Of a stretch of DNA of 64,000 bases, positions 40,101-51,845 are shown piece by piece. Each line of letters begins with the position of its first letter. The stretch's first letter is position 1. Source of the DNA: Mansonella perstans (Eukaryota > Nematoda > Chromadorea > Rhabditida > Onchocercidae); assembly GCA_037074765.1 (NCBI GenBank), contig JBAMDO010000567.1:558001-622000 (forward strand), in the 5' to 3' direction. Position numbers and translations under genes: made by a program. The notes under the pieces are model-generated. The model worked only from the letters and a program-made list of their open reading frames with translations, had not been told where the DNA came from and searched no databases.

Positions 40101-42307
40101 TTTTGAAACAGTTTGGAAACATCACTCAAATTTTCATCTCGCCTCACTCAATTTAATATTCACCAATGTTTTTCTCATTTTCTCAACCTTCAAATATGTC
40201 TATCTGTTAATTAGATGATTGTTTTGAAAAAAATTAAATCACCATAAAAAATATTCCAAATTCACTGCTTGAATCAGCTTTCAGTGTATTTGCTGTTTTT
40301 TTTTTTTTTTTTTTCGATTTCACAACAAAAAAATATGTAAAGTTTCGATGATTTCTAATTCAAATTTGAATTTTGCCACCGGAAAAGCAATACATACCTG
40401 ACTTGTAATTCAGCATTAACTGCCTTATTTTCTTCCATATAAAAACATCGCACATTATAGGCCCGATCCACTTTTGTAATAAATAACTGAAAAGCTTCAT
40501 TTACTTCATATGGAAGGTATTTGTCATTATGTCATCAAAGGTATTTGTTATTATGTCAAATTCAGAATTCTGAATTTGATTCTAATGCTGTTCTTCCCTA
40601 TGTATTTGAAATTTACCGGATGAAGTTGTACAATAACTGTGAATGAATATGCCATTCCACGCGGATTTACCTGTAAATAAAAATGGCTTTCTCAATGATA
40701 TTTTCATTGCTGGCAAGGAATATGGAATTGAAAAGTTATTGCAAAAAATTGCCGAAGATGTATTGAGTGTCTACGTACTTCACGTTTCCTATTCACGTTA
40801 CACTCCTCGAAATGAAACGTCGCATTATTAGTTTGTTTGAAGTGACAACCATCCTTGTGAAAATGTCCTTTAGCAAAGATATATGATGGTTCCTGAGATG
40901 TCGTTCTTACTCGCACCGCTATAGTTCCCTGTCCACATTCTATTTCCGGTTGATCTGAAATTAATTTCCAATTATTCCAGTTTTTTTCAATAAATTTTTT
41001 TTAATCAGAAGTGATATGCATTGGTATAAAATTTTAAGAATACTTTTTTTCAATCTTTGCATACTCAATTTAATTCTCATCACATCCTAAATTTACACCT
41101 AATTTAAAGCCAAGTTCTCTCAGTAATGACTCTTCCTATATTTTCAAATTTTAAAACAGAAAAACTAATTTTGATAAGTTTGAAAAATTAATGTATTTCA
41201 CGAAATTTTCAAAGTCTTTCTCTTGTGCTTCTTTTTTTTGGATCATAAAGTAAGTCTTTCAAATTTAAAATATTAATTGAATATTTGAAAGTTTAGAAAT
41301 TAAGGTGTTGGCCCCATTGGCGCAGTCGGTTAGCGCATCGTACTTATAAGTGAGCGAAGAGATGCGAAGGTCAGCAGTTCGAACCTGCTATGGGGCAAAG
41401 TTATTGTTTTGCAAAATTTTCATCACTACAATCATACCACATTTATGGCAAGCTCTTAATCGACTATTTCTATGAAAATTTAAAGGATGAATTAATCTTC
41501 TCATTTAAACTTCATTTCGAATTTTTTCAAAAATAAATAATTAAAGAAAAACACAAGGTCAATCAGTGAGATTTCAATGTGATTTATAAAAATGATTAAA
41601 ATAATTGACGCAATATATCACATTAAAGGACGAACTATAATCATTTAATAATTTAGATCAAGTGAAAAGCTTGAAGTGCCGCAATGTTTGTTCTAATGTA
41701 TGCTTAATTTCTTTGTGTCTATACAAACCACTAAAAAATTAAATTTGTGGCAATTTTCAGTAAACGGTGAAAGAATTTATGATTATTGCAAAGAGTTTAA
41801 AATGAATTTCGATATTTAACCAATCTTTTCTTCCCACCCGACATTGTTATGGAATGCATGCGAAGGTCCCAATTATTGCTTTTTTTTTCCAAAAATTTAC
41901 ATTTCAAAGCTATAATTTTTGTGTTCAAATTTCGAGCGAATTTTTTTCAAACATTTCATTTAAATTTTTATCAAAAATTCCGAATTTTGAATTTAAAAAG
42001 GAATATGCGCAAATACTTGAAAAATTTGTTTTTTTTTTCTTTCAATTTTTGGCGCCAAGCGTACTTTTGTTTGATAACAAAATTTTCAAAATAAAATTTA
42101 ACGGAAGTCATCCAAACGACAATTCCATTTAGAATTTAAAATGGTCATCTGAAATAGTAAAACAGATGGAACGATTGAAAATCGTCGGATATTTAATGAG
42201 CTATGAAGTTTACAACCTTGAATTGCATTATTGAACACCGAAATCGTTGCTCGTGCGCTCGTAACAACAAGTAATACGATTATCGATGCAAACAGCGCTG
42301 CTAACAT
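36487..42307 (-). CDS. ZP-domain (cuticlin-like) type I membrane protein, 10 exons
   Basis: Exons in reading order: 42307-42217, 40954-40779, 40670-40617, 40486-40398, 39277-39056, 38782-38716, 38479-38381, 38073-37692, 37325-36894, 36674-36487. All phases agree (about 599 aa). A signal peptide (MLAALFASIIVLLVVTSARA) is followed by a ZP domain at residues ~35-270. It begins PEIECGQGTIAVRV; further motifs are VDRAYNVRCFYME, DIVFHVWDCPSDVYAMLIHSC, CSIDDFILPQLTY and CQVRLCFKKGDYC. Next come a Ser/Thr-rich stalk with a tract of over 30 Thr-dominated residues (ACA codons, 37100-37220), the furin-like site STRGRR near residue 485, and an acidic linker. A C-terminal helix (SMWILSTFSLLSISIAIATV) and a short tail end the protein. 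Furin-cleaved ZP proteins build nematode cuticle and apical matrix. The exon 9 donor is uncertain (GTTTGT or GTGTAT beside a CA repeat). A tRNA gene lies in intron 1 on the other strand. Confidence 0.9.
37105..37220 (-). repeat. ACA trinucleotide repeat encoding a poly-Thr stalk
   Basis: Imperfect (ACA)n interrupted by ATA, GTA and GCA codons, read in frame inside exon 9 of the ZP gene. On the plus strand it appears as (TTG)n and gives a spurious Val-rich frame. The purity suggests length variation between individuals or species. Confidence 0.85.
40557..40578. repeat. 22-bp perfect palindrome in a ZP-gene intron
   Basis: CAAATTCAGAA followed by its exact reverse complement, with no spacer, centred on GAATTC. 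It directly follows a ~24-bp tandem duplication (GGTATTTGT...ATTATGTCA at 40514-40556). Both lie in intron 3 of the ZP gene. Confidence 0.85.
41311..41397 (+). tRNA. tRNA-Ile(UAU) with a 13-nt intron
   Basis: A full cloverleaf folds. The acceptor stem GCCCCAT pairs with ATGGGGC, with discriminator A at 41397. The D-stem is GCGC/GCGC, the anticodon stem TCGTA/TGCGA (one wobble pair), and the T-arm AGCAG-TTCGAAC-CTGCT. The loop is CTTATAA with anticodon TAT at 41345-41347, reading AUA codons. A 13-base intron (about 41349-41361) follows position 37, as is usual for eukaryotic tRNA-Ile(UAU). A-box and B-box (AGTTCGAACCT) promoters are intact and a T-run at 41407-41410 can end Pol III transcription. 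CCA is not encoded. It lies within intron 1 of the oppositely transcribed ZP gene. Confidence 0.97.
41407..41410 (+). terminator. Pol III terminator (TTTT) of the tRNA gene
   Basis: A four-T run ten bases after the mature tRNA end, the normal Pol III stop signal. Confidence 0.7.
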
Positions 42308-45300
42308 TTCTAAAAATTAAAAGTTTTTTCATCAATGACAAATAGTCCATTTTCGAAATAACAAAATAATTCGATGATTTACTGAATGGATGATTGCAAT
42401 AGGAAAAACTATCGAAATTCTTTGAATTTTTTCCCCCTGGAATTCTTTGAACATTTAAATTAGAATATCAAAATTGAAAATAAAAATTGCTAAAATATGA
42501 AATGATGGTGAAAGTAAAATGAAACTGATAAATGGATCTACAGCTATGTTTTATTTAAAGGTTTCTATCTTGAGTATCACATTGCAATGTAAAAATAGTG
42601 ACTATAAGTACTGGAGTATGGTAGTGGATTGATTCATGAAATTTGCAATATTTTTAGTAACTGTGTCGAGCATTTTTATGATAATTTTAAGTGCTTAAAA
42701 TATCTTTTTGTCTTAAGATATTATCTATAGTTGAATTAGTAATTAAATTTACCTAAGATCAACCTGCAAAATGCTTGCGATAAGAAAAACGCTCACTTTA
42801 TTACTGATGATAATGAGGACAAATGACAACGACAAGTTAGAGTCTTTTTTCTTTCGTATTAAAAGTAAGAGGAGACGAATAAAAACACTAAACTGCCAAA
42901 ATTTCAATGACCTATATTGAAATAAATTAATTTTAAAATAATATTACTCATTAATAACATAAATTAATTCCAAAAACAATGAGTAAAGTTTTTTGTAATT
43001 AATAGAAAATTAGAAGAAAGGATTCAGCTGTTAGGTCGATTTATTTAATTAATAATTTTACCAGTTCATATATTTTTAACATGCTATAACTTCATTATTC
43101 AAATATGTTGCCTGCTTTTTTATTTTTCATTATAAATTACTTTTCTTCATAAATGTCTGCTGTTTGCGATCTTTGCAGCCTTCGAATGACAAATAGGGAC
43201 TAGAACAATGACATCCTGAAGCAGCAATAGGAAAACTTTTTCTTCCTAATCTCACCGGAATATTTCATATAAATTAATTGACCACTCTACTGAGCATGAT
43301 GTCAATCTGGACATCATCATTAGTCTTTTCTCCTGACGCAATTCACGTTTACTACGCTTGGCTTTAGGCATAAAAATTATGGGTGTATTAAGGATTGTAT
43401 TATGAGCATCTCATCATTCTACTATAATATAAATTCACAATATTGAATATATGAATAATCAAGCAATTCTAAATATCATTTTCGCTCATTTTAAATATTC
43501 GAGCATTCGAGTATTCAAGTATTCGACTAAATGTGTAGATTGGAAGATCATTAGAATTTGGTATCAAAGTCAATATACAATAAATGTGAAGAAAGAAAGT
43601 TGAAATAACTGGGAAAAGATAACCTCAAAACATAATTAGCAAAATGAAGCTCGAAACATCTAAAAAAATGAAGTGACTAAACAATTGAACGACATTGGAT
43701 TAAATCATTTTGTTATTACTAAAACATCTGCAAAAACTATTTATTAACATAAAATACTATTTAAATTCCGACTTCTAGAAACAACGACGGAATTTTCAAA
43801 TTTTGCTAGATCAACAGTTTAATTCGATTTCAAAATATGCTGTTGCATTCTCAGATATTTAATTAATCCAACAACTTGCAAATGTAAATTACATAACCAA
43901 AATCGATATTCTAATTGAAATTGAAGTGACGAAGTTTGGAAAACTCGCAAGAAATGAATTTTTCATGATAATGGAACAATCTTTTGTATCTGATTCAAAG
44001 AGATGTAATAGTAGATCGAATGAAAAAGAGGAACTTTCTAAATGCTAAATTTCGGTGGATTGAACTTTGGAAATTTCAAGTTCAGTATCTTAACTTCTAA
44101 ATTTCAGCGCGACGAATTAAAAATTATTTCAATTTTATCTTTATAAAAAAAAAAATGTTGAAGATTGACTTTGAATTCAATTCAGCCAAATTGGAACAAT
44201 TATTAAAATGAAATTGCACACAACAGAAAATGAATGAATGGATTTATTGCATGAGGTGAAACATTTTCAAGATAATACATCAAACGAAAAAGACGATATT
44301 GCGATATGGAATAGAAAAAAGTGATGTTGAAATTTGCCCTTATCTGTTTCCATTCATACAAATGATTAATTATGAATGCTCACTTCCGGATTATATATTT
44401 ACTTTTTTTGTTACCGCCTATTTTTAAAAGTTCAGAAAGTTCTTTGCTTTCAAATTCGAATGTTTATTTTAGACATAACAGCAATTTGTGGTTAGAAGTT
44501 CAAAAAGGTCAATAATTTTAATTTCAATGTTTCAAAAATTCATTCATCAAATATTACTGTTGAAACAATCATATCTCAAAGGTCATTTTATCATTATCAA
44601 AGAATTTAAATATTATCATAAATTATAGATGACATATTACTATTGAAACTTGAGATTTTCTATAAAAATCATTTTTTTTTTTAATATTCTCGAGAGCTTA
44701 TCTTGTCATCGTAAATTCAAATGGACAATATCCAACGATACAAAGGATTGAAGGTCAGGCAGTAATAATGTTTGTCTGATATGAAAAATTTTATGAGCAC
44801 TTTCCTTTGTTTTCCGTTGGTTGAACATATTAGGAAGAAAGATAAGAGCATTCTGAGTGTGCTACAATATCAATTTAGCATTACTTCACCGGTGGTCGAG
44901 AAGGTTCATTTGACCTTTCAGTTTCATGGACAAAAGCCAAACTTGCTGAAAGGAAAAGTTTGAAGAAAAAGAAAATTGAACAAATGAAAGGAAAGAAGAG
45001 CAGATGTATGGAATAGATGAATTCATATTAAGGATGTCACAAAAGAGAAAGGCCCTATAGAGAGAAGACCGACAATTAACCTTCACATAAATGATTCTTA
45101 ATGAGGGACAATAAAGTACGAATGTACCAGAATTTTTGATATCAATAAACTGTCAATTGTTATTTACTGTCAACGAAAACATTAATTGCGGAACAAAATA
45201 CGCTAAAAGTTTCGATATTAGCGCAGTGTTGATTTCATTTGAGTTTTATTTGAAAAATTATGGGTTAATTAAGACGAAATACTACCATTAAACTTTCTTT

Positions 45301-48300
45301 TATCTCATTTCAAACAAAACAAAATTTTAAATTGATATTATGGATGAGGATGATATTGGGATATAAAATCAATTTAGCTAATTAAAATTCTTTGAGGATG
45401 ATAATTGAAATAAAATGAATATACTAATTTCAGGAATTCAGCAATAAATCATATCCAAATTCCGCAAGAAATTATTTTCATCGTGCAGCAATACGGCATT
45501 CACTTCAATAGATGGAATGTTGTGATATTATTTAAGATTAGACAAAAGTTTAACTCAATTTAAATGCATGCAAAACAAACGTTTGCAAAAATTGTGATCG
45601 ATGCTACTTGCCGATAGTGATTACGGTAAGTTGAGAAGGTTGGTGATAAGATTAAAAGAATTAATAGAAGTGATTTGCCAAATTTGCAAAAATATAAATT
45701 TTTGACAAGAAAATTTTGCTATTTACCGCATGCTATGAAGAATTTCGTTCTTTTTTAACATGTAAAAAATTAACTCTTTGATAGGAATTGGAATACTACC
45801 AGAAAGATTGGGCGAAACTTTTCTTTCAAAATCATTGATGCGCAAATGATCAGCGACTGATCATTAGAGACTTAACCTTCATGATGTAGTACTTTGTTGA
45901 ATATGTAATGGAGACAACTTTCTTTTCTCACTTTTTCATTATGACATTCATGAGAAATACTAATACTTGCGCGCATTAATCAAGCAGTGTGGATTTTTGA
46001 AATGATTTTTTTGATGAGAAAGAATTCGCGTTTTGGTTTAAAAATTGTTAAAACAAGAATGCAAATCGGTTTTCAGGTAAAATGTGAACTCTTAATTATA
46101 ATTAGAATAAATCAGACCTGCAAAGAGATAATGAAATTATAAGATAAAATATTAAGATTTTCTGTAAACGACAGTTTTACTGGAGATGAAGGAGAAGAGA
46201 AAGAAGTGGAGAGAGAGAGAGAGAGAGGGAATGGAAGAGATAATTGAATATTTTGTTAAAAATAAAGCCAAATATGAGAACACTTGTAATAGATTTAAGA
46301 TCAGCAAGGATAATGGAAAATAAAAGTTGTTTTACACCATTTTAAAACAAGAAATACACGGAGAAGAAACTTTTCAGCAGTGATGAAATAGCGGAAAAAG
46401 TAATTATTGTTGTTGTAAGAGGAAATAACAACAGTGAAGTTTGATGACACACGGATTTGGTACTTTTCAAAAGATTTCAACTTAATGGTTCATGTTTGAG
46501 GGATAAACGTATTTGTAAATTTGTAAATTTGTAAATTTATCGCACTGCAAATATCAGAGAAGAAGATCAGAGGGAAGAGAGGGACATAAGTTTTACCACA
46601 AACAAACTAATATCAATAATGACCATGATCAGATTATTCCAGCCGATGAAGGAAGGTTCATGAAGAATGAAGGCGTAAAGAGGAGGAGAAGAAAGGAAGA
46701 GGAAGAAAGAGGAGGAATAAAGTCTTGAGGTTTTCAATAGATTCTTCATCTAATATTATTATGCGAATCTGAAAACTTACTGATACCATCCGATGACACG
46801 TTTTCATTTTTCTCTAATTCTTACAAAAATCAAAAGCCTCTTATTTTGGCAATTCTCAATTGAATTAACGATGTAATGGATTAAGTGCAATGAAGTTCGT
46901 AAGTGAAAAAATATTTTAGTTCAATAAATTAAATTCCAACTAATTAAATTTAACTTTATGTCAAGTGCTGCAGCTAAAAGCAAATGTGAATTCATGAATA
47001 AATGAATGAAATGAATTGAAACAAGGTAGGTTGCTATTGTAGTTTTCAAACATCACAGAATATGCCTCTTTCGTTTACAGAACCTGCGAGCGAATAGAGA
47101 AAAGGTAATTAAGGTTGGCCAGCTAAAGTTATGATGAAAATAGAACGGAAAGGAATGCAATATTTTTGACGCATCTTTCTTTTCCTAATTCTTAATAAAA
47201 AAATATTGGAATTTAAAAAAAAAATGTAATGGTGAATTAAATCGAAAAATTCATTGGTGCAGGTAGATTTTAAAGTACTAAAATTAATAATTAAAATTAG
47301 AAAGGTGAAAAACATAAAAATTTTTTAAAATTTAATTTACAATTTTATGGAGATTTTTATATTTTCGTTTGTGTTTTTCGCTTTACAGTTCAACAAATAT
47401 CAAATCTTACATTTATCATCGGCAGTGATACTTCACTTGTGCCTGATTAATTGACTGAGAGTGATGGATAGTGTACGAATATTTCATATCAATAAAATTC
47501 AAACGTCATTTTTTTGTAATTATTGGAAATGGTAGATGTGTTCACTTGTGAAAGTGATTTGCTGAATTACTCAGTGATACTTTGGGAGTGAAAATTTTTT
47601 CGAAGTATTTTTTTTTTGTTTTTATGGCAGTGTTGTCATCTTTCCACTAATATATAAAATATTTTTACGGGAAATTTCAGTTGAAATTTTCTGATCAAAT
47701 ATAGTTAAAAATTATAAAATTTATGAATGAAATGTTATTGGTTTGTGGAATTCAATGAAATGGAAATTATTGGATGCATTGACTTTGATCATAAATCTGC
47801 ATATTTTTATCAATTTTACAGGGGAAATTACATTGAACGAAGGTTTCATATAAGGAAGACAGGAAAAATGACTGAGGAATAGAGAGAGATCAGCTTTGCG
47901 ATGACCGAATTTTCCCTCTTTGAAATATTGATAAATTGAATGTATTTATGAACTATTTTAATTTTCACTTACTTTTCAATTTTTTTTTTTAATTTCTTAA
48001 AATCTATTTTCATGATTTTTGGTTAACGAAAATTTATAGCTAAAATGCAGTAATTATTGAAACATTCATATTTACCAATTCTTCTACCGCTGATATTTCA
48101 GTAATAAATTTATGGAAAAGAGGACACTTATATCCATCTCTGAAGAAACTTAAGACCATCTTAAGAAGCAGAACCAATACATTGCTAGGACAGCACTACA
48201 CGTACTGTTCAATGGAATTAATTAGCTGAAAACAGAAAAACGAAAAATTTTGCACCTCACATGGATTCCAAGCGTAGGTTCTACGTCACCGAGATATGCA

Positions 48301-51300
48301 AATCTAACTCAGTACTATATATATTATATTGTTACATCTTCCATACCACCTTTTCATTTGTATAATCACCAGATTAATTGTTTCCAAATTTTTCATCAAA
48401 TGGAGTTTTTGTAATTTTGCTGCTAAAATTGTTTTTTAATTATTTTCTATTGTCTGATGCGGTCCTTGAAATTTTCACAATTAGAAAGTGAAAAAACAAG
48501 TTTTCGAAAACTTCGGAAGAAAGACTTCATTTATTTCGTGCATCTAATTACGCCAAGTACAATTGAATTGATTATTCAAATCATATACATATGATTTAAC
48601 ATTGCAGTTCATTTTTATTTAGTTCACGGTATAGTTGATTTTTAAAAACGATCAAGAATTAATCATAGCGACATGACACTGTTTCATTTCACTTATTCTA
48701 CTTTACAGTTGCGATTATTGCTGTGAATCAGAAAGGGAAAAATGAAAGCGAAAATGGGAGAAAGAAAACAACAAAATTTGTCAAACATCAAATTTATCAA
48801 CTGTTCTACCTTTATTTTCATTAACATAGTTAGCAATCGCTGACCACTCATCCTGATTTTGATTTTGAACAATTTCAAATATTTTACCAATAAGTATTTT
48901 TAGGATTCTGATTCTGTTTAAAATGGCATTTAGCTCAGAAACTGCCAAAAATATCAATTTGCAATAAATCAGCAAGAAACGTTGACAAAATCACAAATAG
49001 TACCCGAGAGATCATTTTACAGTGTTTACTAGTCAATATACTGCATTAAATGACCTGAAGTCACTGACCTTCTTTCTACCACAAATTAAATTAAATTAAA
49101 AAATTCATTTTAAAATTTAATGAAATATGAAAAAAAAAGAAAAAAGCTCAGATATACTCAAGCATATCTGACAGTTGTCTGGAAGATATGATCGATAGCT
49201 GGTTTAAACTTCTATGAACATCTTTTTTTCTCTCTCTCGTTCTCTTTTTTTGAAATATAAATAGAAATACTTCAACTTATTTAACTAATGACTTTGTTAA
49301 TTAAATTTAAAAAGAAATAAAGTCCGAAACTTTCAACCATTCACTTATCAAATAGTGCCATCATTAAACATTACGTGGGTTCCGAAGTTTTGTTTGCAAT
49401 ACTTCCAGGTAACTTTAAGGATGAAAAATGAAGCATTTGAATATTCATGGCGCAAATAGTATGAACAATGTAAAAGATTAGTTTGATCACAAAAGACATA
49501 AAATTAGAAATTAAAAAATGAATTAAAATAAGCCAGAAATACTTCCATATTTTGATTCATCTCTATAATTTGGCTCATTCTTATATGCCACTATTCTGAG
49601 ATATTGGATGAAAGTTTGTGAAGACTGTTGTATCGTCGAACGCATCAACAAACATTCTTCGAAAGGTAAACGTAAGTGATTGAAGGTATGCAAGGAAAAT
49701 TTTATGGGTCAAGATGAGACCTCTTTAGTTATAAATTAAAGCACGGAAATTGTTTGGACAAATATCATATATTACAATTTTTGAATAACGCTTTTGATTG
49801 CTTCACAAACCTTTTTTTAAAAATTCTAGTATAATTTGGATTGTGTTTGAATTGTAATTGTTTGCTCGTCTTTTTTTCTGCAAAATATGAAATGGCTGTT
49901 TTAGAAATGACATCATATTGAGCTATTTTGACCTTGGATGGTGAAATCGTCCTTTTTTAGAATTCAGAACTTTGTTCAACAAAAATCCAACTCTTCTGAA
50001 TGCTTCAAGTATCACTTAATGAAATTCATTAAACCGTACCAGTCATTATCACATTAAAGCAAATAATTGTAATTTTTGGAATAAATTCACTCATCAGATC
50101 ATCATCACTCGTTTATTTTGATATCGCTTGATCAAAAAATAAACATACAAATTGAAAGATGCTAAATTTATTTTTACATGTTAAAAAACATGCGCTTCTG
50201 AAACATTGTTTGAGACAAGTAATGCAAGAAGACATTTAGTGTTAAAAGTTTTAGAGAAAAAATTGTTTAAAAAAAATGAAATTGATATAAATCATTAAAA
50301 AAAAAAAGGAAAATTTTATGTTGAAAGTAAAAATTCAAGAGCTAATTTCAATCTATTTGAATTTCGGGAATCTTTATAAATTTAAATTTCTACAAAACAT
50401 TTTTTCCTGCTTATTTCTGAAATTTTCAACAACTATTTGAATTTCAAGAAAATCACATCAACTTTTAACAAATTAAAAGTATGGAACAAGAGCTTCTGGA
50501 AAGAAATGACAATTAGCAATAAATTATGTCTAAAACAGTTGCTAACATTATATTTATGTGATATGGGACAGGTTGTTGCATATTGCTCTTCCGAATAATG
50601 AAACATGATTAATGAATAGGCATTTGTTCGGAACTAAATGGTAGCTGTTCGGTTGTTTTGATTGGGTAATCGCGGGAAAAGTTTGCTTGATTTGGGCATT
50701 TCTACAGCGTTTCTAATTTATCTGACCTTTCAATTTCTGGTTGAATATTGGGATTTCCAGAGGAGAATTCTTAAACTGTCCTCATTATCATTGCTTATCC
50801 AGTGCTTGATTGAAATTAAATTTTCTTCAGCTTAACATTAATCCTCAAAAAAGTTTAAATATTGAAAGTTATATCACTATATTAGTGGATATGTGTATAC
50901 GTGTATACTATATACATGTTTGTTTGTGTATGTTTGTATGTATGTATGCGTACTTTTATGTCTGCATGCATGTAACTTTCAGGTACATTTCGATGTATTA
51001 TAAAAAAATTTTGGGGTAAAAAATAGCTTATGAAGAAGGAATTAAACAGTAATAGTGCGCTATCTTTTAAGATGAACAAAAAAGAGAATTTAAGATGATT
51101 GATTATGGATTATCATCATGATTATAAGCTTAACACAGAGAGGATGTTGTATTGCAGTTATTCTCTGCACATTGATTGTCTACGTTTATCGAAAAGTTGA
51201 GAAGAATCACATCTGTTCAATGTTCCTCCTTCAATAGCTCCTCCGATTATTACAAGCATGATTTAATCTTCTTCTAACGTGTTTGCATTTTTGTTGAAAC

Positions 51301-51845
51301 TTTTTTGCATTGAATGTTTAAAAAGTTTCTGAGCAAAAATCATAGGTTATACTCGTCGTTATGGTTTACTTCGTTCCTATATGTTTCTTCTATTTTCTGT
51401 TGTCAGTTGCTTTTACATTCTTGAATTATGGTGTTTGCTTTAACTGAAAGGAAACATTTACCATATTGTTTAGTGTGTTTTGAAAAAACTGCGAGTTTTT
51501 ATTTTCGTACTATTGGCAATTTGTTTATTCAACGATGTTATAATTATTATTTTCTAAATTGCAACCAAACATATACACCAAATGAATGAATCTTTAAAAA
51601 TGATTTATTTTTCAGTTTCACTAAGCCTTCAGAAATCATATGTACATTATCACACTGAAAACACTGTATGCCTTTTTTTGTTTATTGGTTTTTCTGCATT
51701 TTTCAATATGCCTTTTATATTATTCACAAATTTTCAGATTAATATTTTTAAACATTGCAGCTTGTTGTAATAGAAGCAACATTTTTGTTACTTCTTGATT
51801 TGGTTGTTCCGTCAAAGAAATAGTTGCTTGTGTTGCGTAAATTCA
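42308..51845. other. Long region without a convincing gene
   Basis: This lies between the divergent 5' ends of the ZP gene (minus) and the OTUD3 gene (plus), so both promoters should be at its edges. The best gene-like signal is a broken minus-strand frame at 48781-49015, described under findings. Otherwise there are short low-complexity frames, a purine tract (46190-46240), an AAATTTGT reiteration (46505-46540), and a small less AT-rich island around 48255-48305 containing a POU-type octamer ATGCAAAT at 48296-48303. Confidence 0.5.
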
